The translations under genes and the position numbers were made by a program. The notes below the pieces were generated by a model. That model saw nothing but the letters and a program-made list of their open reading frames with translations, searched no databases and had not been told where the DNA came from. From Candidatus Zixiibacteriota bacterium (GTDB lineage: Bacteria; Zixibacteria; MSB-5A5; UM-FILTER-46-8): DNA of 37,925 nt. Where the stretch lies: assembly GCA_014730345.1 (NCBI GenBank), contig WJIJ01000047.1, forward strand, positions 1-37,925. The letters run 5' to 3'. This document shows positions 28,063 through 36,450 of the stretch, piece after piece. Every line of letters begins with the position of its first letter. Position 1 is the first letter of the stretch.

Positions 28063-29595
28063 TCATTCCTGGATCTTGCTTTCTACAATTTCCTTGACCT
28101 TCACAGCCATCTCATCCGCTTCTCTTATTAACCCTTCCATCTCCGCGGTGGTTTCCTTTACGAAGGTTTCATCTTCGAAACCAAGAAGGTTTATTTTGAC
28201 ATTGTAACCGGCGCCGATCACCGCGCTGTTAGCCATCAAAGCGGCGCAACCGACATCGGTAATTGAGTTTACATTACCCTTTTCGGCGACAACGATAGAA
28301 TGCTTGAGGATTTCAACCGCCAGCCTCATCGTTTCAAGCGGCACCAGCGCGGCGTTTTTAGTCGCCTCGAACATCGCTTCCTTGCGCGCGGCTTTTTCCT
28401 CATCGCTGTTTTTGGGTAATTTACGCGCTTTCATCACCGCGTTAAAAGCATCGGAGTCCTTTACAATGAGCTTGGTTACCTCGGCTCGAAGCTTCTCGGT
28501 TTTGCCAAGAACCTCGCTGAGTTCTTCCTTTACCTCTTTGTATTTTTTCTTGCCTACGGTAAGTCTGCAAACCATCGATGCGAGCGCACCGGCAAGCGAT
28601 GCCGCCAACGCCGATACCGAACCTCCGCCCGGGGCCGGCGATGATGAAGCTACATCAGTTAGAAAATCATCCATGCTAACCTTGGTAGGGCTGGCGTCGC
28701 TGAGCATCTTGAATTCCAGGACCTGTCCGATATCAAAATTCTCGAGACGCAGATAATGGTCGGCGCAGTTAACCAGCGCCTGTAGCGGCGTAAGGCCCAC
28801 AATCTCGCTGGAGGTTACCCTCTCTCCCCATCTCTCGGCTTCATTTTTAATCGTATCGAAAACCCTGAATATGGGAGTTTTCTTGTAGTTGACCAGGTTC
28901 ATGGAAACCTGCACCTGGTTGCGCTCCTTAATCTCGAAACCGAGCGCTTTGCAATGGGTGAAACCGCCGCTTCGCGAACGTACTGCTTTGGCAATTTTCT
29001 TGGCGGCCGTTAAATTATTGGAGCCGAGATATACATTATACGCCACTAAGAAAGGTCTCGCTCCGATAGCTATCGCGCCCGCTGTCGGGTGCGTTTTACG
29101 CGGGCCGAAATCGGGAATACGGCTGTCATCGGTAGCTATGCTGTCGCGGATTCCTTCGTATTCGCCCCGGCGGATATCGGCAAGGTTCTCCCTTTCAGGC
29201 GTACGCGCCGCCTTTTCATATAAGTACACGGGTATCTGAAGTTTTTCGCCGACTTCCTTGCCCAACTCTTCAGCTAAAACCTTGCAGTCAGCCATACTAA
29301 CCCCGGAAACGGGTACAAAGGGGCATACATCCGTAGCGCCCATTCGCGGATGCTCCCCGCTGTGTTTCTCCAGATCGATTAACTGCGAGGCCTTTTCAAT
29401 CGCCAAAAACGCCGCTTGTTTAACTCCCTGGGGATCTCCGATGAAAGTTACCACCGCCCGGTTATGGTCGGCATCCATTTCCTTATCCAGAAGGCTGACC
29501 CCGCTGACGGTCAGGGCTGTTTGAATTATCTCGTCGATTATCTCGGGACGGCGTCCCTCGCTGAAATTCGGTACACATTCGACAATCTGAGCCAT
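28063..29595 (-). CDS. ftcD: Bifunctional glutamate formimidoyltransferase / formimidoyltetrahydrofolate cyclodeaminase
   Basis: MAQIVECVPNFSEGRRPEIIDEI (formimidoyltransferase N-terminus), C-terminal FLTDVASSSPAPGGGSVSALAASLAGALASMVCRLT (cyclodeaminase). Confidence 0.93.
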   Translation of the reverse strand: MAQIVECVPNFSEGRRPEIIDEIIQTALTVSGVSLLDKEMDADHNRAVVTFIGDPQGVKQAAFLAIEKASQLIDLEKHSGEHPRMGATDVCPFVPVSGVSMADCKVLAEELGKEVGEKLQIPVYLYEKAARTPERENLADIRRGEYEGIRDSIATDDSRIPDFGPRKTHPTAGAIAIGARPFLVAYNVYLGSNNLTAAKKIAKAVRSRSGGFTHCKALGFEIKERNQVQVSMNLVNYKKTPIFRVFDTIKNEAERWGERVTSSEIVGLTPLQALVNCADHYLRLENFDIGQVLEFKMLSDASPTKVSMDDFLTDVASSSPAPGGGSVSALAASLAGALASMVCRLTVGKKKYKEVKEELSEVLGKTEKLRAEVTKLIVKDSDAFNAVMKARKLPKNSDEEKAARKEAMFEATKNAALVPLETMRLAVEILKHSIVVAEKGNVNSITDVGCAALMANSAVIGAGYNVKINLLGFEDETFVKETTAEMEGLIREADEMAVKVKEIVESKIQE

Positions 29596-29684
29596 ATCTC
29601 AACCTCTCAAACTTTTTAATTCCAATTTTTCAAACCACTATATTATGAAATATAGCCCATAACAGCAAATTCTTTTTACAATTA

Positions 29685-30626
29685 CTAATGTTCCGAAAGG
29701 AGCGCCCAGGCGATTAAGGGGATGAGTATTTCAAAATGTCCGGTCAACGTATATCTACCGCCTCCGGAGAGAGTCGGCCTGTTGACCACGTTGGTAACCG
29801 GTCGGTAATGCTGGATCATGTCGATATTCGCCGCCGAGAAATTTTTTATCTCGCCGTGGATATTGCGGGCGGTATTTAAAGCTTTTAAAAATACCTCCGG
29901 AAGATTGACCGCCGAACCGAGGTTGATAACCACGCCTCCGTCATTCAATGAAATACAGCTTTCAGCGAGTATCCTAAAATCGTTACCGCTTAAAGCTCCC
30001 CACTTGCCGGCATCGAAATCGGGATGTTGATGTATCGTATCGGCGCCTATGGTTATATGGACAGTTGGAGAAAGACCATATTTTACGGCAGAGGCAACCA
30101 GGGAGTATTCAATAAAATCAGGTTTATCGGCATTAAAAGCTGTTCCGATAACCATCCCCAGGCCCGCCTCTGAATCGGCAGAATTAACAGCCTTATTCAG
30201 ATACTCCGGCGTCTCACTCACCATCCCGAACATACCGGTTTCGAGGGTCTCGGCAACATCCTCGGAACTTCTGCCGAAAAACGCGAATTCGTAATCATGA
30301 ATCAGTACCGCCCCGTTGCAGGCCAGATGGGTTATAAATCCCCGTTTAATCAACTCAATTAAAACCGGCGCGAGTCCCACTTTCAAAGAATGCGCCCCCA
30401 TCATCAGGATTACCGCCCTTCCCCTGGCTTTCGCCCTGTTGATATCGTTAACAAGATTTTTTAATTCCACGGCTTTCAGATAAGCCGGAAGCCCCTCAAG
30501 GAATTCATCCACTTCCCAATCGGAGGAGGGAATCTTGGCAAAAGAATCGACTTCGGCTTTGGTGGGACGTTCTTTGAAACTGTAGGTCCGGATCTTGTTC
30601 AGATCAATCTTTTTTGGTCCAGTCAT
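29685..30626 (-). CDS. Conserved protein of uncertain function, weakly deoxyhypusine-synthase-like
   Basis: ORF 29685..30677; ATG start at 30626 (MTGPKKIDLNKIRTYSFKERPTKAEV) preferred over TTG at 30677. AVILMMGAHSLKVGLAPVLIELIKRGFITHLACNGAVLIHDYEFAFFG; VHITIGADTIHQHPDFDAGKWG. Confidence 0.6.
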   Translation of the reverse strand: MTGPKKIDLNKIRTYSFKERPTKAEVDSFAKIPSSDWEVDEFLEGLPAYLKAVELKNLVNDINRAKARGRAVILMMGAHSLKVGLAPVLIELIKRGFITHLACNGAVLIHDYEFAFFGRSSEDVAETLETGMFGMVSETPEYLNKAVNSADSEAGLGMVIGTAFNADKPDFIEYSLVASAVKYGLSPTVHITIGADTIHQHPDFDAGKWGALSGNDFRILAESCISLNDGGVVINLGSAVNLPEVFLKALNTARNIHGEIKNFSAANIDMIQHYRPVTNVVNRPTLSGGGRYTLTGHFEILIPLIAWALLSEH

Positions 30627-31524
30627 CGGGTATTCTCGGTAACCTGTACCATTCGAGTTCTGTGGTAATATGCCCAATGATAACCTTGCTGGTCATCAAT
30701 ACGGGCATTTTATATTGATCGTCGGTAACCCATACCAAAAGCCTCCCCTTATTCTCGAAAATCGATGATGAACGCAACACCGGCTCCAGCAGGATACAAT
30801 TAAAAGTTCCCGCGCGGGTTTTTACCCGCTGTTTGCGATGCACCTTTACTTCGAGAGGATAGTTTTTGCGGTCGGTATGGTTATCTATAAACAAGGGTTT
30901 GCCGACTTCCAAATCCTGGGTACGCGCGTAATAAAACGCCGATAAAATATCCTGCACGAACGGATATGTCTTTATTGTATCCTTTCCGGTAATAGCCAAA
31001 TGATTGACCTGGTCAAAATTGGTTACCTTATCCGCTTTATAACCGCCTTCCCGGATGTGTTTCTCAAAGCGGCGGGTGTATATGCCCTCGGTGTCGATAT
31101 AACTCTCTACCCTGTCATCGACCTTGAAAAAGACTGAGAAAAATGCCGCGGACTGAGCGGTTGTGACTATATGGTAGGTATCATGTCCCCCGCAATCAAC
31201 AATTTTCTTTACGCTCATTGTGCCCGTACCCGCGCGGATTGGTCCATAACGGATAACAAACTTCAGGCTTTCTCCAACGGTCCAGGCTCTATTCTCAACC
31301 TTCCGGTGCCACCACTCCGGTGAATTATAAAGAGTATCATCCTCTTCGAAAACGACCCCGGAGCTGTCGATTATCGTCGCCAAAGAATCCTCGGGAAAAT
31401 CCTCGAGATCTTCGGCGGTAATCACATCCTCTTCCGACTGCAAACTGCCGAAATATCCAAATATTAGAATAACAACAATAACCGCCGTAAATCCAAAGCG
31501 CTTGTTCTCAATTGTCCTGTTCAT
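30604..31524 (-). CDS. DUF3108 domain-containing protein
   Basis: GESLKFVIRYGPIRAGTGTMSVKKIV...AQSAAFFSVFFKVDDRVESYIDTEGIYTRRFEKHIREGGYKADKVTNFDQ. Confidence 0.82.
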   Translation of the reverse strand: MNRTIENKRFGFTAVIVVILIFGYFGSLQSEEDVITAEDLEDFPEDSLATIIDSSGVVFEEDDTLYNSPEWWHRKVENRAWTVGESLKFVIRYGPIRAGTGTMSVKKIVDCGGHDTYHIVTTAQSAAFFSVFFKVDDRVESYIDTEGIYTRRFEKHIREGGYKADKVTNFDQVNHLAITGKDTIKTYPFVQDILSAFYYARTQDLEVGKPLFIDNHTDRKNYPLEVKVHRKQRVKTRAGTFNCILLEPVLRSSSIFENKGRLLVWVTDDQYKMPVLMTSKVIIGHITTELEWYRLPRIPDDWTKKD

Positions 31525-32017
31525 TATCTTCTTCTCTCTTGCTCATCTGGACCACATGCGGGAAAATCCTTTTTATTATCTCATCGAGCTCCAAAAACGT
31601 TTTCGCGTATGCCTCGGGCGGCCCTCCGATAGGGTCTTCTACGGCTAAATCACCCCGCCGTTCCGATTGAGGAGGGAAATCTTTTATTAAAAATACGTTT
31701 TGGGCAGAAGGATGAGTAGATTTTATGTACTTGTAGTGCTCCGGTGACATGACGAGTATCAGATCCGAGGAGTCGATCAGCCCCATGTCCAGCAACCGGG
31801 AACGATGCCCGCTTATATCAATCCCCCAGTCCCTGCAAACCGCAACCCCGTTGGAAGACGCGGGAAAACCATCGGCGGCGGAGACTCCGGCTGAACCGAC
31901 TTCTATGTTTTCGATACCCATCTCTTTTAACATATTCCTGAAAATCCCCTCGGCCATCGGCGAACGGCATGTATTTCCGGTGCATACGAACAGTACCTTG
32001 AACTTCTTATCAGGCAT
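31508..32017 (-). CDS. Low-molecular-weight phosphatase, protein arginine phosphatase-like
   Basis: VLFVCTGNTCRSPMAEGIF (CX5R P-loop with Thr, as in YwlE), GSAGVSA, VEDPIGGPPEAY acid motif. Confidence 0.88.
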   Translation of the reverse strand: MPDKKFKVLFVCTGNTCRSPMAEGIFRNMLKEMGIENIEVGSAGVSAADGFPASSNGVAVCRDWGIDISGHRSRLLDMGLIDSSDLILVMSPEHYKYIKSTHPSAQNVFLIKDFPPQSERRGDLAVEDPIGGPPEAYAKTFLELDEIIKRIFPHVVQMSKREEDNEQDN

Positions 32018-32642
32018 AATCTAACCGCTGTTTTATTCCTTGTTTACTTAATACTGAATTGATTCTCTCGACAGGTATCGCCCCTTCCCGAAGCACTTTA
32101 ATACTTCCTGCCTCGAAAAGAAGAGAGGTCGACGGTTTATCATATATCACAATCCCCTCGGGTTTGCCTATAATATGTACTTCGGATGCGGAAAACATCT
32201 TTTTAACATCATCCTCATCTAATGCCGGGGGAGAACCGCTTATATTCGCGCTGGTAGCCGTTAAAATCCTACCGCTTCTTTCCAGTAACTCGTTGACCGC
32301 CGGCATACTGCTCTTTCTCAAGCCTATTTTGTCATCAATGCAAACCGGTAAACGGGTAATATTTTCCCGCGCTCTTACTACTAACATCAACGGTCCCGGC
32401 ATAAACTCTTGTTCCAGTATTTGCATTATTTCCGATGAATATTCCGTATATTCGGAAAAAGGTGTTTCCGGGTGAATAAAGACCGGGATAGGCTCCGATG
32501 GCGGTTTTTGTTTAATTTTTCTTAAAAGTGAAACAGCTGATTGGGAACCGGCGTCGGTCACCAATCCGTAAACCGTCTCGGTAGGCATGGCGATGATTCC
32601 TCCCCTTTCGATAGTTGTTGTAAGCCTGTTGAAATCATACAT
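32010..32642 (-). CDS. tsaC: L-threonylcarbamoyladenylate synthase (TsaC/Sua5 family)
   Basis: GGIIAMPTETVYGLVTDAGSQSAVSLLRKIKQKPPSEPIPVFI, MPGPLMLVVRA, ILTATSANISGSPPALD. Confidence 0.92.
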   Translation of the reverse strand: MYDFNRLTTTIERGGIIAMPTETVYGLVTDAGSQSAVSLLRKIKQKPPSEPIPVFIHPETPFSEYTEYSSEIMQILEQEFMPGPLMLVVRARENITRLPVCIDDKIGLRKSSMPAVNELLERSGRILTATSANISGSPPALDEDDVKKMFSASEVHIIGKPEGIVIYDKPSTSLLFEAGSIKVLREGAIPVERINSVLSKQGIKQRLDYA

Positions 32643-32690
32643 TGCCGAAATCCCCGTATGTTCATGAACTATGGGAATTGACCCGGTGCC

Positions 32691-33206
32691 TTACTCCTGG
32701 CGGACCTTAACCAGCCAAACTTCAGTGTAACCAAGCTCGCGAACTCTGCTTAGAAATTCCTCGCCTTCCTCGGCAGTCTCAAAATTTCCAATGCGGATTT
32801 TATAATATGGCTCTTCGAAATCAAGGTATATAGTCTCATCGAATAAACCGAACATCTCATCCCGGGCCACTTCCGCTTCCTGGAGAAACCGGGAGGCAAA
32901 TACCTGCACGCGGTAGACATAATTCTCGCTGCTTTGCAGGCTGTCATCTTTACCGCCGATTAAGTTGTAGTTGCTCAACAGCGAATCGGGGGAAGAACCT
33001 CCGGTCGACCATTGGGGCACAATTGGCTCCGCGTCGCCATCGAAAGCCATGGGATCAAATTCTTTCTCCGCCATTGTGCGCTTATCTTTCTTTCCACCCT
33101 CGTCATAGTACGGCGAAACATTCGAGCACGCAACAAACAGCAATCCCCCGATGGCGATACCGGCAACCGCCAGGACAAGAAAACTGGAAAATCTATATTC
33201 GCGCAT
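32691..33206 (-). CDS. SPOR domain-containing lipoprotein
   Basis: Lipobox-like LLFVACSN; C-terminal YRVQVFASRFLQEAEVARDEMF...YYKIRIGNFETAEEGEEFLSRVRELGYTEVWLVKV. Confidence 0.85.
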   Translation of the reverse strand: MREYRFSSFLVLAVAGIAIGGLLFVACSNVSPYYDEGGKKDKRTMAEKEFDPMAFDGDAEPIVPQWSTGGSSPDSLLSNYNLIGGKDDSLQSSENYVYRVQVFASRFLQEAEVARDEMFGLFDETIYLDFEEPYYKIRIGNFETAEEGEEFLSRVRELGYTEVWLVKVRQE

Positions 33207-34294
33207 TATAAGTACTCCTGCAATGCATCATCTTCCGCGATACGGGATACGAAATCCTTTATCTCCGGGACCTTGGTCTTGTGAGCCACCATCACGATTC
33301 CCTTTGTTTTAACTATAACAAGGTCACTTACGCCGAAGGTTGTTATAATTCCGTCATCGTCATCATTTACAATGGTAGTCTCGAAAGTTTCCGCCTGGAA
33401 AGCCTTGCCGATGCTGACATTGTGATGCTTATCGCGCTGCTTGAAACGTTCCAGCGCCAGCCATGAACCGACATCATCCCAGATAAAGTTTGACTTTATG
33501 GTAAGTACATTATCAGCTCTTTCAAGAATGGCTACATCTATGGAAACATTCTCCGCCTGGCTGTAAACATCTTCTTTAATCGCCGCTTCTTCGGGCGTTT
33601 CTATACATTCTATCAGCTGGTCCATCAATTTGCCGATACGGGGGGCGTACTTTTTTATAGCCGCAACTATTGATTCCACGCTCCATATAAATATGCCCGA
33701 ATTCCAAAGGTGTTTACGGTCATAGTAATATTCCTGGGCGGCCATTCGCGAAGGTTTTTCCTTAAACCTGTTGATGCGGTAAATATCGATTCCATCGACG
33801 GTGTTGAAAATATCGGAAAGCTGGATATAACCATACCCGGTTTCCGCCCTGGTTGGTACAATCCCTATAGTAACCAGGTAATCCCCGGAGGTGGTTACTT
33901 TAATTGCCGCCTCCAACGCCTCTAAAAGTTTTTCCGCCGGACGGATCAAATGGTCGCAGGAAAGCACAATCATAACCGCGTTAGGGTCTTTGCGGTAAAC
34001 ATGCGCGGCGGCGTAAGCTATTGCCATACACGTGTTTTTACCAAACGGCTCGATAAGCACATTCTCGCGGGGCAAATCCGGAACATGCTCGTTTATCTTA
34101 TCGCTTATATTCTCCCCGGTTACTAATACCACCTTCTCCAGTGGTATCAATGGCCGGATCCTGTCCACGGTCTCGCTTATCATGGTCCGGTCCGATGTCA
34201 ATCTCAAAAACTGTTTTGGACGGTCGGTTCTCGAAAGGGGCCAGAAACGCTCTCCCTTTCCTCCCGCAAGTACAACAGCGTAAACATCTTTCAT
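33206..34294 (-). CDS. Mannose-1-phosphate guanylyltransferase
   Basis: AVVLAGGKGERFWPLSRTDRPKQFLRL; ENVLIEPFGKNTCMAIAYAA; RFKEKPSRMAAQEYY...WNSGIFIW. Confidence 0.93.
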   Translation of the reverse strand: MKDVYAVVLAGGKGERFWPLSRTDRPKQFLRLTSDRTMISETVDRIRPLIPLEKVVLVTGENISDKINEHVPDLPRENVLIEPFGKNTCMAIAYAAAHVYRKDPNAVMIVLSCDHLIRPAEKLLEALEAAIKVTTSGDYLVTIGIVPTRAETGYGYIQLSDIFNTVDGIDIYRINRFKEKPSRMAAQEYYYDRKHLWNSGIFIWSVESIVAAIKKYAPRIGKLMDQLIECIETPEEAAIKEDVYSQAENVSIDVAILERADNVLTIKSNFIWDDVGSWLALERFKQRDKHHNVSIGKAFQAETFETTIVNDDDDGIITTFGVSDLVIVKTKGIVMVAHKTKVPEIKDFVSRIAEDDALQEYL

Positions 34295-34329
34295 AATTCG
34301 ACCTTTCTATTTATCCAAATCAAAGGGTG

Positions 34330-34358
34330 AATTTATCACCAAGGACCCCTTAAGTCAA
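34330..34358 (-). promoter_or_regulatory. Putative sigma70 promoter for the mannose-1-phosphate guanylyltransferase gene
   Basis: Minus strand TTGACT-N17-TAAATT, about 36 nt upstream of the start codon. Confidence 0.6.
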
Positions 34359-34532
34359 GTTAATTACCGTTTTTAACCGTTCATGCCGGGAACGAAAATA
34401 TGAATAATCCAGTTACCAAATTACAGTAAAAATAACTAATATTGTCATTCGTTTAATCCGTCAGCGCCGGAAGTCCGACAATAATTATAGCGATTGGTTT
34501 ATAAGGGCAATTTTTTTATAAAGGGTATGAAA

Positions 34533-35723
34533 ATGTCAATTAAAAATGCTTTGATATTATTGATAATTACGCTTGTAGCGCAATCTTCTGTGAATTCCTT
34601 ATACGCGCAGGATGATGACGCCGTGTTCATTCACCATTCGGTTGGCGGACAATGGCTGGATAACAGCCTTAACAGCGCGTTGATCGCCAAGGATTATATC
34701 GACGAACGTAATGATATATATTACGGCGCCACGCTCTCCCCCGATTCCGGAAGACCCTCATCGCTGGGGAGCGTTCCCGGCGACCGCACCGATATGCACC
34801 ACTGGATATTATGGTTCAACGATTACCTGTTGGGCGTAAAAAGCCATGGCTGCGAGAACGGTTATAACCGGATTATAATGTTCAAAAGCTGTTATCCCAA
34901 CAGCAACATTATCGACGATGGCACCGAACCGGGTGATCCGTTCAGTTCCACCAAAACGACTGCTAACTACAAAGCAATTTACCGCCATCCCGACGGTCCC
35001 GGCAATACCTACATCAATAGCGGTTATGAATATAAACCCCTCGAAGATATATTCGCCGAACACCCGGAGATACTGTTCATACCGGTTACCGCGCCTCCTC
35101 GGCATTACGCGCCATCGGACCCTACCAATGACGATGAAGCCCACCGGGCGCGGGTTTTCAACAACTGGCTGAAAAATGACTGGCTCGATGATTATAACAG
35201 CCGTCATGCCGGTTATAACAATGTTGCCGTTTTCGACCTTTTCGATGTTATCGCCTATCCCGATGACCATTCCAGCCATCCTAACAGGTTGAAAGCCGAG
35301 TACGGCGGCGAGAGCGGCGATTCACATCCCAACGATTCGGCTTATGCCGATTTGACGAGGGTTTTCGCCACCAATACCGGCGATTTCCTCGATACGGCTT
35401 ACGATCAATTCAATAACAGCAGTGGGATAGATGGCGGCAAATATGGGATTAACCTGCCCCGCGAAGCACAGCTTCTCCCCAATTATCCCAATCCTTTCAA
35501 TGCCGGAACAACTATAGTTTTTTCGCTGGAAAAAAGCTCAACGGTCGATTTATCCGTTTACAATATCAATGGGCAATTGGTTGAGCCGTTGATAAAATCA
35601 TTTTACAGGCCCGGTTTACATCACATCAACTGGGATGGCTCCCGCCATTCCAGCGGCGTTTATTTTATCAGGATGAATGCGGGCGATAAGAACTTATCCC
35701 GCAGATTGGTTTTGATGAAATAA
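34533..35723 (+). CDS. Secreted SGNH-like protein with C-terminal sorting-type domain
   Basis: ORF 34494..35723; start at 34533 (MSIKNALILLIITLVAQSSVNSLYAQ, signal peptide). DDAVFIHHSVGGQWLDNSL, GDSHPNDSAYADLT; C-terminal LLPNYPNPFNAGTTIVFSLEKSSTVDLSVYNINGQLVEPL...HINWDGSRHSSGVYFIRMNAGDKNLSRRLVLMK. Confidence 0.72.
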   Translation: MSIKNALILLIITLVAQSSVNSLYAQDDDAVFIHHSVGGQWLDNSLNSALIAKDYIDERNDIYYGATLSPDSGRPSSLGSVPGDRTDMHHWILWFNDYLLGVKSHGCENGYNRIIMFKSCYPNSNIIDDGTEPGDPFSSTKTTANYKAIYRHPDGPGNTYINSGYEYKPLEDIFAEHPEILFIPVTAPPRHYAPSDPTNDDEAHRARVFNNWLKNDWLDDYNSRHAGYNNVAVFDLFDVIAYPDDHSSHPNRLKAEYGGESGDSHPNDSAYADLTRVFATNTGDFLDTAYDQFNNSSGIDGGKYGINLPREAQLLPNYPNPFNAGTTIVFSLEKSSTVDLSVYNINGQLVEPLIKSFYRPGLHHINWDGSRHSSGVYFIRMNAGDKNLSRRLVLMK

Positions 35724-35738
35724 TTTATTACAAGGAAT

Positions 35739-35840
35739 TAATGCGGCGCTATGTCTCCGCAAGCGACGCGTATATATTAGCGTCATGTCCCCGCGCATTA
35801 CGCCTTCAATAGTGCCCGGCAAGTGTCCCCACCTGCCGGG
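35739..35840. repeat. Structured intergenic palindromes
   Basis: TAATGCG(G)CG with CGCGCATTA; nested GACGC-N10-GCGTC; separate CCCGGCA...TGCCGGG hairpin. TGTC(T/C)CC recurs three times. Confidence 0.6.
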
Positions 35841-35867
35841 AATCCTGAAATGAATTCCATATTTCAC

Positions 35868-35897
35868 TTGACAAAAACGGTTAAAGTGTGCTTGAAT
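35868..35897 (+). promoter_or_regulatory. Possible promoter for the HoxE/HoxF-like genes
   Basis: TTGACA at 35868-35873 with a weak -10 (TTGAAT, 18-nt spacer). Confidence 0.3.
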
Positions 35898-35940
35898 AAA
35901 TCCTTAATATGCGCCGTTTATCCGGCATCTTGGCTACTTA

Positions 35941-36450
35941 ATGAAAAGAGAGGTTATGTTCGACTTCACCCGTCCCGACCCGCCATCCGATGACAAGCGA
36001 TGGAAATTAGTATTGGCGGAAATGCGTAAGAACGGCTACGCTCAAAATTCGCTTATTCAATGCCTTCATGCCGTGCAAAGTTCCTTCGGTTTCCTCGATG
36101 AAGAATCTATGCGCTTCGTTGCCAACGCCTTGCGTCTGCCCTTAAGCAAAGTTTACGGCGTGGCTACATTCTACCACTACTTCACCATGAAACCGCCGGG
36201 CAAGCACACATGCGTGCTCTGCACCGGAACGGCATGTTACATCAAAGGCGTGCCCGAACTGCTGAAGGCAATCAAGGAAAAATACAAAATCAAACTCGGC
36301 GAAACCACCGAGGATGGAGAATTGTCGTTGCTTTCAGCGCGGTGCGTGGGAGCATGCGGGTTAGCGCCGGTGGCGGTTATCGACGGAGAAGCTGTCGGGA
36401 AACTTACGCCCGATCAACTGCTTGGAAAGCTGAAGGAGGCGATTGGATGA
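35941..36450 (+). CDS. NuoE/HoxE-like [2Fe-2S] thioredoxin-fold subunit
   Basis: LRLPLSKVYGVATFYHYFTMKPPGKHTCVLCTGTACYIKGVPELL...LLSARCVGACGLAPVAVIDG (four Cys ligands). Confidence 0.92.
   Translation: MKREVMFDFTRPDPPSDDKRWKLVLAEMRKNGYAQNSLIQCLHAVQSSFGFLDEESMRFVANALRLPLSKVYGVATFYHYFTMKPPGKHTCVLCTGTACYIKGVPELLKAIKEKYKIKLGETTEDGELSLLSARCVGACGLAPVAVIDGEAVGKLTPDQLLGKLKEAIG

Noticed and set aside
34442-34484. Inverted repeat ATTGTC...GACAAT upstream of the secreted protein gene
   Set aside because: Only 6 bp arms separated by about 30 nt; could easily be chance, no further support.
34809-35279. 156-aa minus-strand ORF opposite the secreted SGNH-like protein
   Set aside because: Antisense shadow of a CDS with signal peptide and C-terminal sorting domain.
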